DNA of 64,000 nucleotides from Doris montereyensis. Lineage: Eukaryota > Mollusca > Gastropoda > Nudibranchia > Dorididae. The notes beneath the pieces were generated by a model. The model did no database searches and was not told the origin of the DNA. It saw only the letters and a program-made list of their open reading frames with translations. Positions 11,107 through 23,200 of the stretch are shown here, piece by piece (the stretch's first letter is position 1; every line of letters starts with the position of its first letter). Position numbers and translations under genes: made by a program. The stretch lies in contig JAXRKP010000265.1 in assembly GCA_037039925.1 (NCBI GenBank), forward strand, positions 230,001-294,000, written 5' to 3'.

Positions 11107-12421
11107 ACACACATATATGCAATTTTGTGGTAATACTTGAAGTATAGAAGTGAAACAATAATTTAGGCTGATCAGTGTTTTATTAAGATAAGTTTGGAAT
11201 TCACTGTTTATCTATGTATGTTTACAAGCATGTGCATTTGGTGAGGCACAAAAAGGGCAGATTAGTTCATCAGTTTACTTCCAATATTTATTGCACATGA
11301 TATTGAGCTATTACCCAAGGTCACAGAATATTATCACTTTTGTGTATTGTGACCCAGGGTTTTAGGGGCACAGAATACACCAAATTCTAAGGGTTGGGAT
11401 ATATGTGGTGAACTTCGGTTCTTTAGTGTGCCATTCATGAAACGGAAGGCTGTGTCATGACTTGTTTTCTCGTCACCAGGGTCTTGTCTTATATGTGTTG
11501 CCAAATTCAACCTTCATCACTGCCTTGAATATCTTGTGTGTAGGTATACATGATTTACAGCTTCATTTACTTTGTTGATTTTTTCTCATCTTTAAGCATA
11601 GTGGATCTGTTGTAAGGAACAGTCTTATGCAATTTTAGTGCATGTAAATCCAGTTTCCTGCTGTTTTATTTATTTTTCAATTCCTCTTTTTTTAAAACGA
11701 ATGTTAAATAAAAAATTTAAAATGCAAATGATCAGTGGTCTCCGCTTAAGACGACGGGTCTGCCTTAGAGACTGCTTTTTGAGTGCACGCTTTTCCCCTC
11801 TTTAATAATTATGCCATACACCACTCTGACTTAGAGATTGCTTTTATTAAGTCAGATGGTTGCATGGTCTGCTTAATTCAATGCAACATTGCGAAGTCAG
11901 ATTGACAATGCCGCTTTTCTCTCTTATCTGGAATATGCACATTGTGTATGCCTGGAATTTCTGGTTGTCCTGATCCAGGAAGTGTTTGGCCCTTTTATAA
12001 ACAATGTGATTGAGCCAGCGATTCGCGTTTGCATGCGACACTGGACAGCGCCATCATGGAAACATCTTGACCAGATCAAAGGCCTCCTCATAACAGACTA
12101 ATGATGATGGTGTGGATTGAACTGATATGTACGCTTGATGCAATAGAGAAGAAACAAAATTTCCCCATTCTTGTACCTGGTCCTTCCTTTTTCCAGTCTT
12201 TCTCTAGGCCTAAAGGTCTTGATGATAAAGGTATCGAATCGAGTATCTACTCTGTGTATTAGCCAAACAAGTCATGTTGTTTTTTTAGTCTTCTGAGGGC
12301 CGGTTTCTTTGGCGGAGACTAGTGTAAATTTATGAGAGGATTATAAATTTGTAATGTAGTTCCTGTTTCATTGGTAACATACAGATATTAACCAAGTAAT
12401 TACTCTTCTGGTCAATTTCAG

Positions 12422-12447
12422 AGTGACGAAATCATCACACAATCAAG
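12422..12447 (+). other. Candidate 26-nt non-coding exon
   Basis: The segment is flanked by TCAATTTCAG and AAG|GTGAGAGT, both good splice signals, upstream of TNRC6. It could be a 5' UTR exon, but chance is not excluded. Confidence 0.2.
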
Positions 12448-12883
12448 GTGAGAGTCCTAAAACAGTTGGAATGAAGCTATAATTTTTCTGTGAGCTAAAT
12501 GAGTTGTTCTGTGCAAAGCTTGACTACAGACATTTTTAGGGTATTTATGACCTTCCTGAAATGAATGTGCTTTTGGGGGAAATATATAAAACATAACATT
12601 TAAATATTTCATTAAGACAGTACTTATATACGTTTTTTCCTTCAAATCAATGGAAGATTAATTGATTGTATTAATATAGCAAAATAAAAATATGTTGACA
12701 GATTTATTCTATATTGTTTGTAGTGTTAGGTTCTGAATTGAACTTTGTATTAGTTCCAGGAAATAAAACTTTGGCCCCTAAATGCATTGCTTGTTTACAC
12801 TGTTACAGCCTTAAAATAACCGAAAACTTTTTAAATCTGTAAAGTATTTGTCTAGATGTTAAAATACAACAAAAAGCTGAATA

Positions 12884-13038
12884 TCCTGAAGTTACATCCT
12901 TCACACTGCTCGACCTGTCTTCCTCAAATCCTTTAAAGAACAAAAAAAAACTTGAGCAGATCCTGAAGTTACATCCTTCACACTGCTCGACCTGTCTTCC
13001 TCAAATCCCTTAAAAGAAGAAAAAAAAAACTTGAGCAG
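12884..13038. repeat. Tandem duplication, 2 x 77 bp
   Basis: TCCTGAAGTTACATCCTTCA and what follows, through ACTTGAGCAG, is repeated with only a few differences starting at 12884 and 12961. It is non-coding. Confidence 0.85.
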
Positions 13039-13229
13039 CTGCTAGATGAAGCAGACTTGTATTGACTATAATGTAACAAATTTTGAATTCAAAAGTTCAA
13101 TGAAAATGTAATAATTAGTTCCGTGAGGTTTTAACTTTACTGTGTTGTTTCATGAAATATGAAGTGAATGTTTGCATATGTCATAGGCCGTTTATTTAAT
13201 GATAAAGTTATGTCATGAAAGGTTGTGAT

Positions 13230-14315
13230 TAACAGATCTGCCATTTATTCCGATTTAATCGAAATCATCCGGCCTTTTCAGTGAAATTTTGGCGAAATTC
13301 CGATTTTTCGTTGGCACGTCCTGATTTTTTTGTAATAAACTGCAGTCGTTGCCTGGACGACATTGTTCTGTATATTCAGCGTGCAATTTTTGTTTTTAAA
13401 TCAGCCATTAGACAAATGTTGTGCCTATCCAGGATTCATATTCATGGTGTATCGATTCTTCGCTAATATGTTGCCCATTCTTCAGAGTACTCGTACTGTA
13501 CTTGTTCGAGACTTAAAAAATCGTTGTATAATTATGTGTTAGTATTAGGGACGTCTAGATCTAGGTGTACATGATCTGTATCTGTACTCTTAGATAGATC
13601 TTATAGATTTAAATTAAGTCGAGATTAAAATCTTTTGAAACTATATGACTCCCCTTGCATCAAAGTGCGATCATACGCATGTCAGAGAGAGAGAGAGAAA
13701 TGTCACATGCACGTGTGTGTGTAAAAGAGAGAAATAGAGAGCATTTTCGTGTGTGTTAGAGAGTGAGTGAGCAACAATTCATGAAGTGAAAGGCAAATGC
13801 AAGGAAGAACAGAGGTTGGGTGATAATTGACAGGTATGTCATGCACGTATGTCTGACCAGTTAGCAGAAGGAATGGGGTGGGCATGTATGTGAAGATTGT
13901 GAAAATATTATAGCAATGATTAGCAAGATAAGTGACCACTGATGAGAAAGTGGAAAAGTGAGTGTGTTGTCAAAATATGATTAGCAAGATAGGTGACCTC
14001 TGATGAGAAAGAGAGGAAAAGTGAGTGTCTACCACTTCTAGTATGTAAACAATGAGTGGGAAGGAGGTAAGTGTAATGCTGGTTTAGTACTAGAATTCAG
14101 ATTTTATTGGGGGGGTTATTATAATGGATATTTTTACTTGGGAAAAGGCAGAACCAGCGTCAACAATGACCTATTTTATTATTATTAAACTCGAGATTAG
14201 GCGACCGACTGACTCTATACCTGAAATCTTTCATGTATCCTGATTTTTCTGCCAGGATCCTGATTTTTTATACGTAGGTCCTGATTTAAAAAAAAATTAG
14301 AGTGGCAGGTCTGGG
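13230..14315. mobile_element. Possible element with short inverted ends
   Basis: The left end reads AGATCTGCCATT. The reverse complement of the right end reads AGACCTGCCACT. Just inside both ends are TCCTGATTTTT-like blocks. The interior contains repeat C copy 1. The ends are short and imperfect. Confidence 0.3.
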
Positions 14316-14866
14316 TTTAAATGAAGAAATAATTGTCATGTACACATCTACATATTTTTGAAAAGATGTTGTTTTGAAATACAGGTTCAGATTTGAGATT
14401 TCAGGAAGCCTCTCGTTTTGAGCCCATCAATGTTTATTTTGTCCCAAACATTAACAGCAAGCTCATTACGTAGATAAAAGTCAGACAAGAACATTCCCAA
14501 TTCTTAAATTTTATTTAGTCTTGAAAAATGTGATAGATTGAAGTTTTTGTTAATAACAGTAAACTTGTAAGATATTACTGGACTTTCTTCTCAAGATGGT
14601 ATGAGCTAGAAAAAACCCTTTATGAAGAAGATGTAAATTTAATAAAAGATTATACTACATGCCTCTGTTATCTTGTAAAAATCAATAATCAGTTGTGGGA
14701 AGGCTATTGATGCCTTGATAAAAATTTTATACTGTTTCTACATCAGAAAAAGTTTTCATAGTACTCTTGTGCCAGCACAAGTTGTTTCTGTAGAAATGTA
14801 AGCTTGCCTTTTTGTCCTGTACTCTGATTGGACATTTTATACTTTGTATTTCAGTTTTCATTCCAG

Positions 14867-14910
14867 TCTTCTAAGGGCAAGCTATTCAGTTGGACAGTGT
14901 TATAAGACAG
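14867..14910 (+). other. Candidate non-coding exon
   Basis: The acceptor TTTTCATTCCAG (or TTTCAG 12 nt upstream) and the donor ACAG|GTAATA bound a 44-nt segment with stops. It could be a TNRC6 5' UTR exon. Confidence 0.22.
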
Positions 14911-15723
14911 GTAATAATAAATATCATCATTTAAAAAAAAACCTAAGCACTGAATTAATGCGCTTGTTGCAAAAATGAACTGTACCACTGTGAGTGGTTG
15001 GGGAGAGAGGAGGAGGGTGGGTTATGTCTATTAGGTAGGATTGGACGTGTGCGTCATAGGTAATGGGAGGCAGAGGAATATTATGTGTGATTGTGTATGT
15101 CTGTCAGAGGAGAGAGAGCATGAGAGTAATTTACAGAGGGCTGAACAGCAGATATGCAAGGGAGAATAAAAATGTCATGCATATACATACCACAATGGTG
15201 TGAAAACATGACAGGAAGACAAGAGGCGACTGACGTAATGCAAAGAGAAAAAGTATATATGTATCGGAATGTGAATGGTTGAAAGTTCGACGGCATTTTT
15301 AGAAATCAATCCTGTCCCGCCGGCAAATGTCCTTTGCCGGAAAAACCAGATAGGTGAGAATAATGCAAATGGTTAGATATTAAGCATTTATTTGCGTTGC
15401 TAGTATGTGTGAGGGGGGGGTTCCGGTCGAGAAAATACAAGGGAAATGATATATTGAGGACAACATGAGAGAAAATCAAGTAAATCAAAGTAGACATGAA
15501 CTTTTATCGGCACTGCGAATAAGATTGTAGACGAGGAATGATCATTTTGTCATCCATTTCCGGCCATACATACTTTGCTGTCTTACGATTCTTTCATGTT
15601 GGAACTAAACGATTCCGATTACCTTCTTTAAAATTGTAAAGTTTGCCTGGGGGATTAGTATCAGATTTCGACACAAGCTTTCAATATTTTCTTTAGTTTT
15701 AGAGCCTATAGAAATACCAACTG

Positions 15724-15865
15724 CCTATCTACGGCCCAGCATCCTTTCTTAAATGTAACTTTTACTTTGGAGAGATTAAGAATGCTGTGTGTGGCCTATC
15801 TACGGCCCAGCATCCTTTCTTAAATGTAACTTTTACTTTGGAGAGATTAAGAATGCTGTGTGTGT
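15724..15865. repeat. Tandem duplication, 2 x 71 bp, nearly identical
   Basis: Two copies start at 15724 and 15795, each containing CCTATCTACGGCCCAGCATC and ending ATGCTGTGTGTG. They are essentially identical, so the duplication is recent or an assembly artefact. Confidence 0.9.
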
Positions 15866-17212
15866 TAAAAGGCCGATCACGTACGTTGTTGTATGATTTG
15901 TGTCGAAGGGAGAGAGACAGGGCAATGTGCATATTTTAAGTCCGATCGCGCAGGGTGTGTGTGTAAGAAGGCTAGAGATAATGTTTTTGTGCGTTTAATG
16001 CGACCAATCACGCATGTGTGTATTAGTATTAGAGAGAGTATATATGGGGAGAGTCGACATGACCGAAAGGCAAATGCAAAGTAAGAATGAGGAGGTTGGA
16101 TGATCGAAGGGATATCATGCACGCACGACCTGATAGCAGAATAGAGGTGGGGGAAGGGGACAGGGTGAAGAAAGTCTATGTGACAACATATGATGACAAA
16201 ATAAGAGGCGACTGAGTCTGACATACGGTATAGTAGTATAGGAAGAGAAAGAAATAACGAATGTCTTCCACTACAGTGTAGACCCGGGTGGGAAAGGGTA
16301 GAACCGGGAATGAGGCAATCATGTGATATACTAGATTCAGATCTAGATCTAGATACCGGTTTTATTGAAGCAGAAAGAAAGGGGGTGGGGTGGTTGCCAA
16401 TATAATAGATGGGTAGGTGTTTACGTTGCAGTCAATTAAAAACTCTAGATCTACTTTTGGTTTTTGATCCTGAGAAAGAAAAAGACTGTGGGGGGTGGGG
16501 GGGGGTGTGTGACTTAAAGTAGACAGAGGAAAATTTATAATTGGCTCAATCAAGTTATAGAAAAAGCCTTCCAAACCTCATTTTCTTCTAGGTAGACTGA
16601 GTATTTGTGCGTGTATGATATTGTCACTATTTCTTTTTGAAAGGAGATAAAAAATAAAAATTCATTTTTGCACTGTTTGCATGTTTTGTGAAATGATAGG
16701 GGCAGATCTATCAGCTATCAGAATTATTATTTTTCGGAAATGTGTGGGAAAATGATGAAATGTTATTAATCCAAAGTGAAACATTAAAGAAATGTGTGAT
16801 CATTTTTCATTTCATTGAGATGCATTAGAAAGTCATTCACTTATAATATGATTTTCATTAACAATTTATAATAATGCATTGAAATTGGAAATATTTACTC
16901 TGTTCTCCGTTTCTGGCGTCGGGAGAGTATTTCATTTCCTAGGTAGGATTTTTTGTTTGGAGGTAGAAAATTTTCAGTTGGCTGGACACCCTGTTGTCAT
17001 TGGTTTGACTTGTTCATTATTTCCACTATTAAATGAAGTGACTGCTGCATTGCATTTTGAATCAAGAATTTTTTAAATGGTGTTGAATTTAGGGATTTTT
17101 AAAATGCCAGCATTTTGAGCATATTTTTCTTTTTCATCTTTTTTTACAACATATTGTTACAGATCACCAAAACCCCTTATAAAACTGGCTCTCATCATTC
17201 ATGTTTCATTAG

Positions 17213-17234
17213 GATAGTGCAACAATGCAGCAAG
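17213..17234 (+). CDS. TNRC6: TNRC6 coding exon 1 with start ATG
   Basis: The ATG is at 17225 and the coding part is MQQ plus one base before GTGAGT. The acceptor may be TTAG ending at 17212 or ACAG ending at 17162, so the exon start is uncertain. The phase-1 end fits the next exon and gives MQQVGKQSV. Confidence 0.6.
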
Positions 17235-20200
17235 GTGAGTGAACTTGTATTCCGTTAACATTTTATAGTTTTTCTCATCTTACTCATGTACTCACGCTTG
17301 ATTAATACAATTTATGGCCATTTCATCCATGTTTGCACTGGTCTCCTTTGGAATTACATACTACCTTTTAAGAAACCTAAATCTGTTGTCATCTTTGTAA
17401 TTACATGAAGAAAACACTGTTACCTAATGTTGACAGCTTCAGTCACATTTCATCTTATTCTTCAGTGAAAAAATCACAAATTATGTCTGTCCAACAAGAC
17501 ATTTCTGTTCCAGCTTCATTAACTATTTAATAAGTTTTGTTTTAATTGTCTCAAGATGCATTGGGAAAGTGCATGGCTCTGTTTGTGTGCTATATCGGTA
17601 TCTTTAGTAGGCATCTTGTAAGTTTCATCATCTTTAAGAGGCCTTGCTTTCCAATGCCCTCTAGGCTAATAGTGGGTTTATTACTCAGAACAAGAGTTAT
17701 GAAGAATACACATTTGAACTGGAGGAAGAAAAAAAAGGAAGGATCCTCATCATGAATGAATTACAAGAAATCACCAACAAATGTTAATATCCATTCTTTC
17801 ATCTCCAGTCGGCAAACAGAGCGTGTCATCAGGTTTAGGATGGGGCAGTGAAGGAGGAGGTAGCTGGAGTCTTCATTCATCCACCTCTGGCAGTGGATCT
17901 TGGACATCCACGGCCAGTGAGTTGAACTGAGAAACATTTATGCAAATTGTGACCTAGTGAAAATTTAAGGTCATGTTTTGATAGTAAGCCTATATAGTAG
18001 TACATCTCAAACTGAACTGATAGCAACTAAATATTGCCATTTCATTACTATTTGTCTAGAGTTTTTTTCTAATTCAATTATTTACGCCAGTCAAAAAAAT
18101 CATGCAAGGAACAGATCAATCCTAGGTATACATTCATTATTGGGCTCTGGAATGCATTGAGTCTCTTTGTCTTTGTTCTGTTTTTATTAATGAATGCTGG
18201 GGCATCACATTCCTTTGTCTGGGTTAACAATTCTTTCATTGTAATGTTTGAACAATGAGTCATGGAATCATAGCGTATCAATACCTTGTGCTTTCTTAAT
18301 TCAGCTTGTTAATTAAATATTTTTTTTTTGCAAAAAGAAAAAAAAACTTAATCAAGGCTCTTCAATTAGAATTGATATTGTTTTGAAAGTTCAGCGTAGC
18401 CACCTGGATTGACAATGCTGACACATGCTTCAGTTTTTTTGTTTGTGCACATTTCAATGCTAGTACTTTCATTAGATTTATTTTGTGGTTTGGTCCTGTT
18501 ATAGCCTGTTAGGCATTTAAATCTTCTATAACTGTATTTATTCATTTTCACCCAGTCTTTCTAATAGATCGGGCAGTGGGTGCCACTGGTAGATCTTTCT
18601 TTCACAGCTTTCTTTTAAATCAGTTGTTTATGTTGCTTTTCCTCTTATTGGCTTTAAGGTAACTGCATAGGTTGGACTCAATTAAAAATACCCAACAGTT
18701 TTCTTCTTTTACACTGTATTTCAGCTTGGTTTTGTGACTTTAAAACATTGTTGTTTTTAGCATACAGGATCAAAGAACTGCTGAAGTGTTGAACATTTAA
18801 TTATTTTTACAATTTATTTTATTTTTACGATGGCAATTCTATAAATGGTTGATTTAGAGTTTCAAAACGATAGTACTGGAAATGTGCAGTATAAATACAC
18901 AACTCTTTTTTATATAAAATTACCTCTGTTTTTGTTTTTTACTTCTTTTTACCCAATTTTATCTATGTTTTTAAGTAGAGAATTACGTTTCAGTCATGCA
19001 GATGGAAAATAATTTAGCGTTCTTCTTCCAAGTCAACAAATGGACAAAAGAGAATATTTTGTTTTTCACCGTGTTGCAATATTTGACCGATCAACTGTTT
19101 AGACATATGTATCACGTGCAGTTGATTGTTGGCAGTGAAAAGAAAAAATTGGCTCAAAGCATTTTTTACTTAATTTCCCGCAGATGCTGGGGTCTGTCAG
19201 ATCTGCAATTAATGTCAAAGGATTTTACAGCATACCTTTAATAATGGTTTGACTTGAGCTATAATAAATGTAGATTTTTTAAAACTTGTACGATTGTAAT
19301 AGTAATAAGAAGTAAAGAAGTAACTGTTTATAAACTAATCAATTGACATTCATGGGATGACTGTATAAGTGTAAACCGTTGTATCTAAGGACAATAGTCA
19401 TTTCCATAGCTTTCACGCATGCATATAAACTTTCAAATAGAAAAGAAATCTCTTTTGTATTTTGATCTAAAAAAAATAACATGTGTATCCTGTGTCAAAT
19501 CTCCCATATGACTTATTATTTGATGAGTTCAAATTCTTAATTTTAGATTGTCTCTAGGGCTTTTTCAGATCAAGGTATGCCTCAGTTCTTAATTTTAGAT
19601 TTTCTCTAGGACTTTTTCAGATCAAGATATGCCTCAGTTCTTCATTTTAGATTGTTTCTATGACTTTTTCAGATCAAGACATGCCTCAGGCCTCTTCATG
19701 GCAGACTGTTGGCAAATCTGATAGTGCTTCAGATGCTGGTGATGATAGTTCCTCTGTGAAATCTGGATCTGCAGTGTCCAGTATCAGCAATATTACAACT
19801 CAGCAGTCACAAGACTCATCCACTTCAGCTTCAGGTACACTTCCTATCAATTCTTCTAGTCCATGGAGCACCAGTACTCCTTTGCCTGGCATGGAGTCCA
19901 GTCCTTGGGGCACCAGCAACTCTCCTGCTCCTTCAAGCATGGGTACCATTGGATGGAGCAACACACCTTAACAGTCTTTCTTTATCTACCAACAACCAGG
20001 GACTCCAAAACAATCTGCAGTCTGGATCCTCAGCAGTAATACCTCATTCAGCTCAACCATTGGAAATAACTCCTCCTCTGGTTGGCCATCTGGTATTGCT
20101 AGCAATACACCTAGTACCACATCTTTGCCTCCAAACATAAGCAGTGGATTGCAGTCAGGGACCATGCCAGCTCAATGGCAAAGGCAGCTCAATGCTTGGA

Positions 20201-23200
20201 AACATTGGTGACTTTCCAAAATCTGAACAAAACTGGAACAATTCCACTCCCTCAGTAATTGACAGTGCCCTTAACAAGGAAAATACTTCAGATCCAAGAA
20301 TGTGGGGATTAACTCCTGACAAGATAAGTGACCCTCAGTGGGATACTCCGAAATCCCAATGGGCCAATTCACCAATTGGACCTACAGGTGATCAGGGATC
20401 AAGTGGTAACACTGAATTATCTTTCGCTCAAGCCACTCTCAAAGGTTTGAAACCCCCTTCTGTTGCAGCAACCTCACATACTGCAGGCAGCACTCGGAAT
20501 GAAGAAATGCTCCGTGCTATTGAAAACCACGAGGCTGGGGGTCCATCCCCTATCAGACAAGACACAAGTTGGGATGTTGACTCATCCCCAAATCCCATCG
20601 TAAATTTTCTACAGACAACAATGCTGGAGCTTCCAATGTTTGGAATAACAGTAATGGAACGGCCATATGGGAAGCTGTGCGTGAAAACCAAAATAGCAAC
20701 TGGGGAGGAGCTGCAGTCGGTGGAAATTCCTGGAATGGTGAAAAGACCCAAATAACTGGAGTGGCATGCCTAAAGCTCCTCAGGAACACAGCTGGGGTGC
20801 TGGGCCTGTTGGCAATGGGACAGATTCCAAATCATTTGGTATGTGGGGAGGCCCAGGAGCTGCTGGAGATGCAGGTAACAAAATGTGGAGTCAAAAGACA
20901 GAAATTGGCTCCTGGGAAGCTGGGAATGGCCACCCACACCCCCGTTCAACAAACATGCCAGCAGCAAACATGTCCGGAGCAAACATGTCCGCTGCAAACA
21001 TGTCCGCAGCAAACATGTCCGCAGCAAACATGTCGGCTGCAAACATGTCAGCAGCAAACATGTCAGCCTGGGGTGATGATGGAGATCCCAACAATTGGGA
21101 GGATCAACGTCGTGCCCCCAGTGGGATCAATAATGCAATGCCAGGAACTGTCCCTCCAAGCCCAGGTTTGCCAGGTGTTCTTCCTCAAGGAGTTCCTGGT
21201 ATGAATAACATGACAGGGATCAATACTGAAAACCCACCATGGAATGATAGTCAAAAACCAGGTTGGACCCAACCTAATGCTCCAGGGATGCTGCGTCCAA
21301 AACTAGACGGCCTTGGAATAAACCACCCCCTAAAATGTCAGGCTGGGGTGACCCTACCCAAGATGGCGGGAAAGTTGATGACGGAACCAGCATCTGGGCT
21401 GCTAACGCTCCTAAACAGGTAAGAATTCCAGTCTTGATTTGAAATTTGATTTTATTGTTTGTCAAACACTTCATTGTTATTGTTTTAGTATTTGAAGTGG
21501 CTAGTACTGATATGACATGTAATTAATTCAATCATAGAATCCTGAAGCATTTTCTCTTCTGTCTTCCAATAGCAAGTAATTTGTAGTACTTCTATTTCTA
21601 ATTCTGTGTTGATGGCGCATAAAGGTTCTTGATAGGTGTCTAGTGAAAGACTCTGGGATCCTAGTTTTAAACTGAAAAATTTGACTCCACTAAGTCAGTA
21701 AAATATGTCCCTTTGTTTCCTCATTTGTCCGTTCCGTTCCTACCCCCATGTCTGTTCCTTTTCTCTTGTTTCTCAACCCGGCAACTCTGGTACAGTAGTG
21801 ATATGCGATCAACGACATGGCCTCGCGGAAAGTGTCGCTATTACATTAATAGGATCATGACCGTTAGCGTCAGCATGAGGCTTAAATATACCAATGAGCT
21901 TTCTAGAAATAATAGCACTAAAAATAATTAACAAACATAGGTTTGGCGAGTCAATCTGATCGTTGACAGAGGTAGTGTCATTGAAAGCAGGATTTGCAGC
22001 AGACGGGTCAGGCTAAACACAGATGGCTGGCTGGCACGTGGTCGCTTTTCGGCCGGTTAAAACATTGATTGCTCAATTATTTCTTAATTTGATTTTATAA
22101 TATAATTAAATCATCTTCTATGCTCACTCTTCGTTTGTCTCAAAAGCATTAATCTAAGGTTTGCAAGTATGAACCAGGAACTGTTTTAGACTGGTCGTTG
22201 AATTCACATCCATATATTCCCATAGTGTTGAATAGCATGTTCATCCGTTTCAGCTTCCACCCCAAGCCAAGCCTGCTGGATGGGGAGAGAATACCCCACA
22301 AGGACAGTGGAATGCTGCTGTTGGAGCCAAACCTAAGACTCCAGGAGGATGGGATGAGGCTTCTTGGGCTATGGCTCAAAGAGCTAAAGTAAGAAGCCTT
22401 GTAATGTCATCCACCTAACACAGTCAAAACTGCATTTTAGTTTTCATTAGTTATTATTGTTTTTATGAGTTAAACCCTTTCGTGTTTGAATATTGGTAAG
22501 CTGAGCGCAAGGTGAAAGTTTTGAGTTCCTGCTGGGCAGTTTGACGGATTGTGTTTACATTTATTGATGATTTAGTGGCCAGAATGATCATTGTTTTTAG
22601 GATTGTCAGACTAAAATGCTTACAGAAATTTATGTATGAAAATAGGAGGCTCAGATTTGTGAACATTATGTATAAATGATTGATTAAAATACTGGCAAAG
22701 TTTTAGCGTTTACTCACCAGTGGTTAGGGAATCTTAGCTGGTAAACTGTTCAACTGCGCTGCTGCCAGATGGTGTGTTGCTTTTTTATCGAACTCATTCT
22801 CTTTTTCCAAGTTGCTTTCAAGTTTTAATTCAGTGAAGGAAATCTCTGATATTGATATATGACTAGATAATGATGATTGTAGTAATATATTAGTTAACTG
22901 GGTGCCGCAGACTGAAACAATGATCAGTACACAGTATAGGCTTAGTTGGCCTACTCTAGATCTAGTAGTAGTACAACAATGTAAAGAAAGGCCGTCAATT
23001 GCTGTGAATGAGCCCTTAAGTAGGTCAAAACATGATCAAGTTACCCTGTAATGTCAAAGATATGTCAATTATTTTTGGCTATAATAAAGAGCTCTTGTAG
23101 TGTACGTTTATATAAGGAAAAGTGGGTGTTGGGCGGGATTAAACGCCAATATGAAAGATGGAAGAAAAAAGATTTGCCTATGTCAGCTATCTCTGGCTTG

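Larger units (their letters stand above)
13660..16410 (+). repeat. Dispersed repeat C, three copies
   Basis: Diverged copies lie at about 13660-14130, 15030-15260 and 15870-16410. Copies 1 and 3 share GAAAGGCAAATGCAA, GAGGTTGG(G/A)TGAT, ATGCACG and a GTCT(A/T)CCACT block followed by a GGGTGGGAA-like tract. Copy 2 shares the GTCATGCA and AAGAGGCGACTGA portions. All have GA- and GT-rich heads. Confidence 0.6.

Noticed and set aside
13930..14025. CTGATGAGAAAG strings considered as hammerhead ribozymes
   Set aside because: The CUGAUGA part is present but no paired stem II followed by GAAA and a cleavage site could be found.
20952..21068. Regular repeat considered as a CRISPR-like array
   Set aside because: Units are contiguous without spacers, in frame and in a eukaryotic exon.
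20428..21094. Minus-strand and alternate-frame proteins over TNRC6 exon 3, including Met-Phe-Ala repeats
   Set aside because: They are shadows of the GW exon and its 15-bp repeat. The sense frames match a known family.
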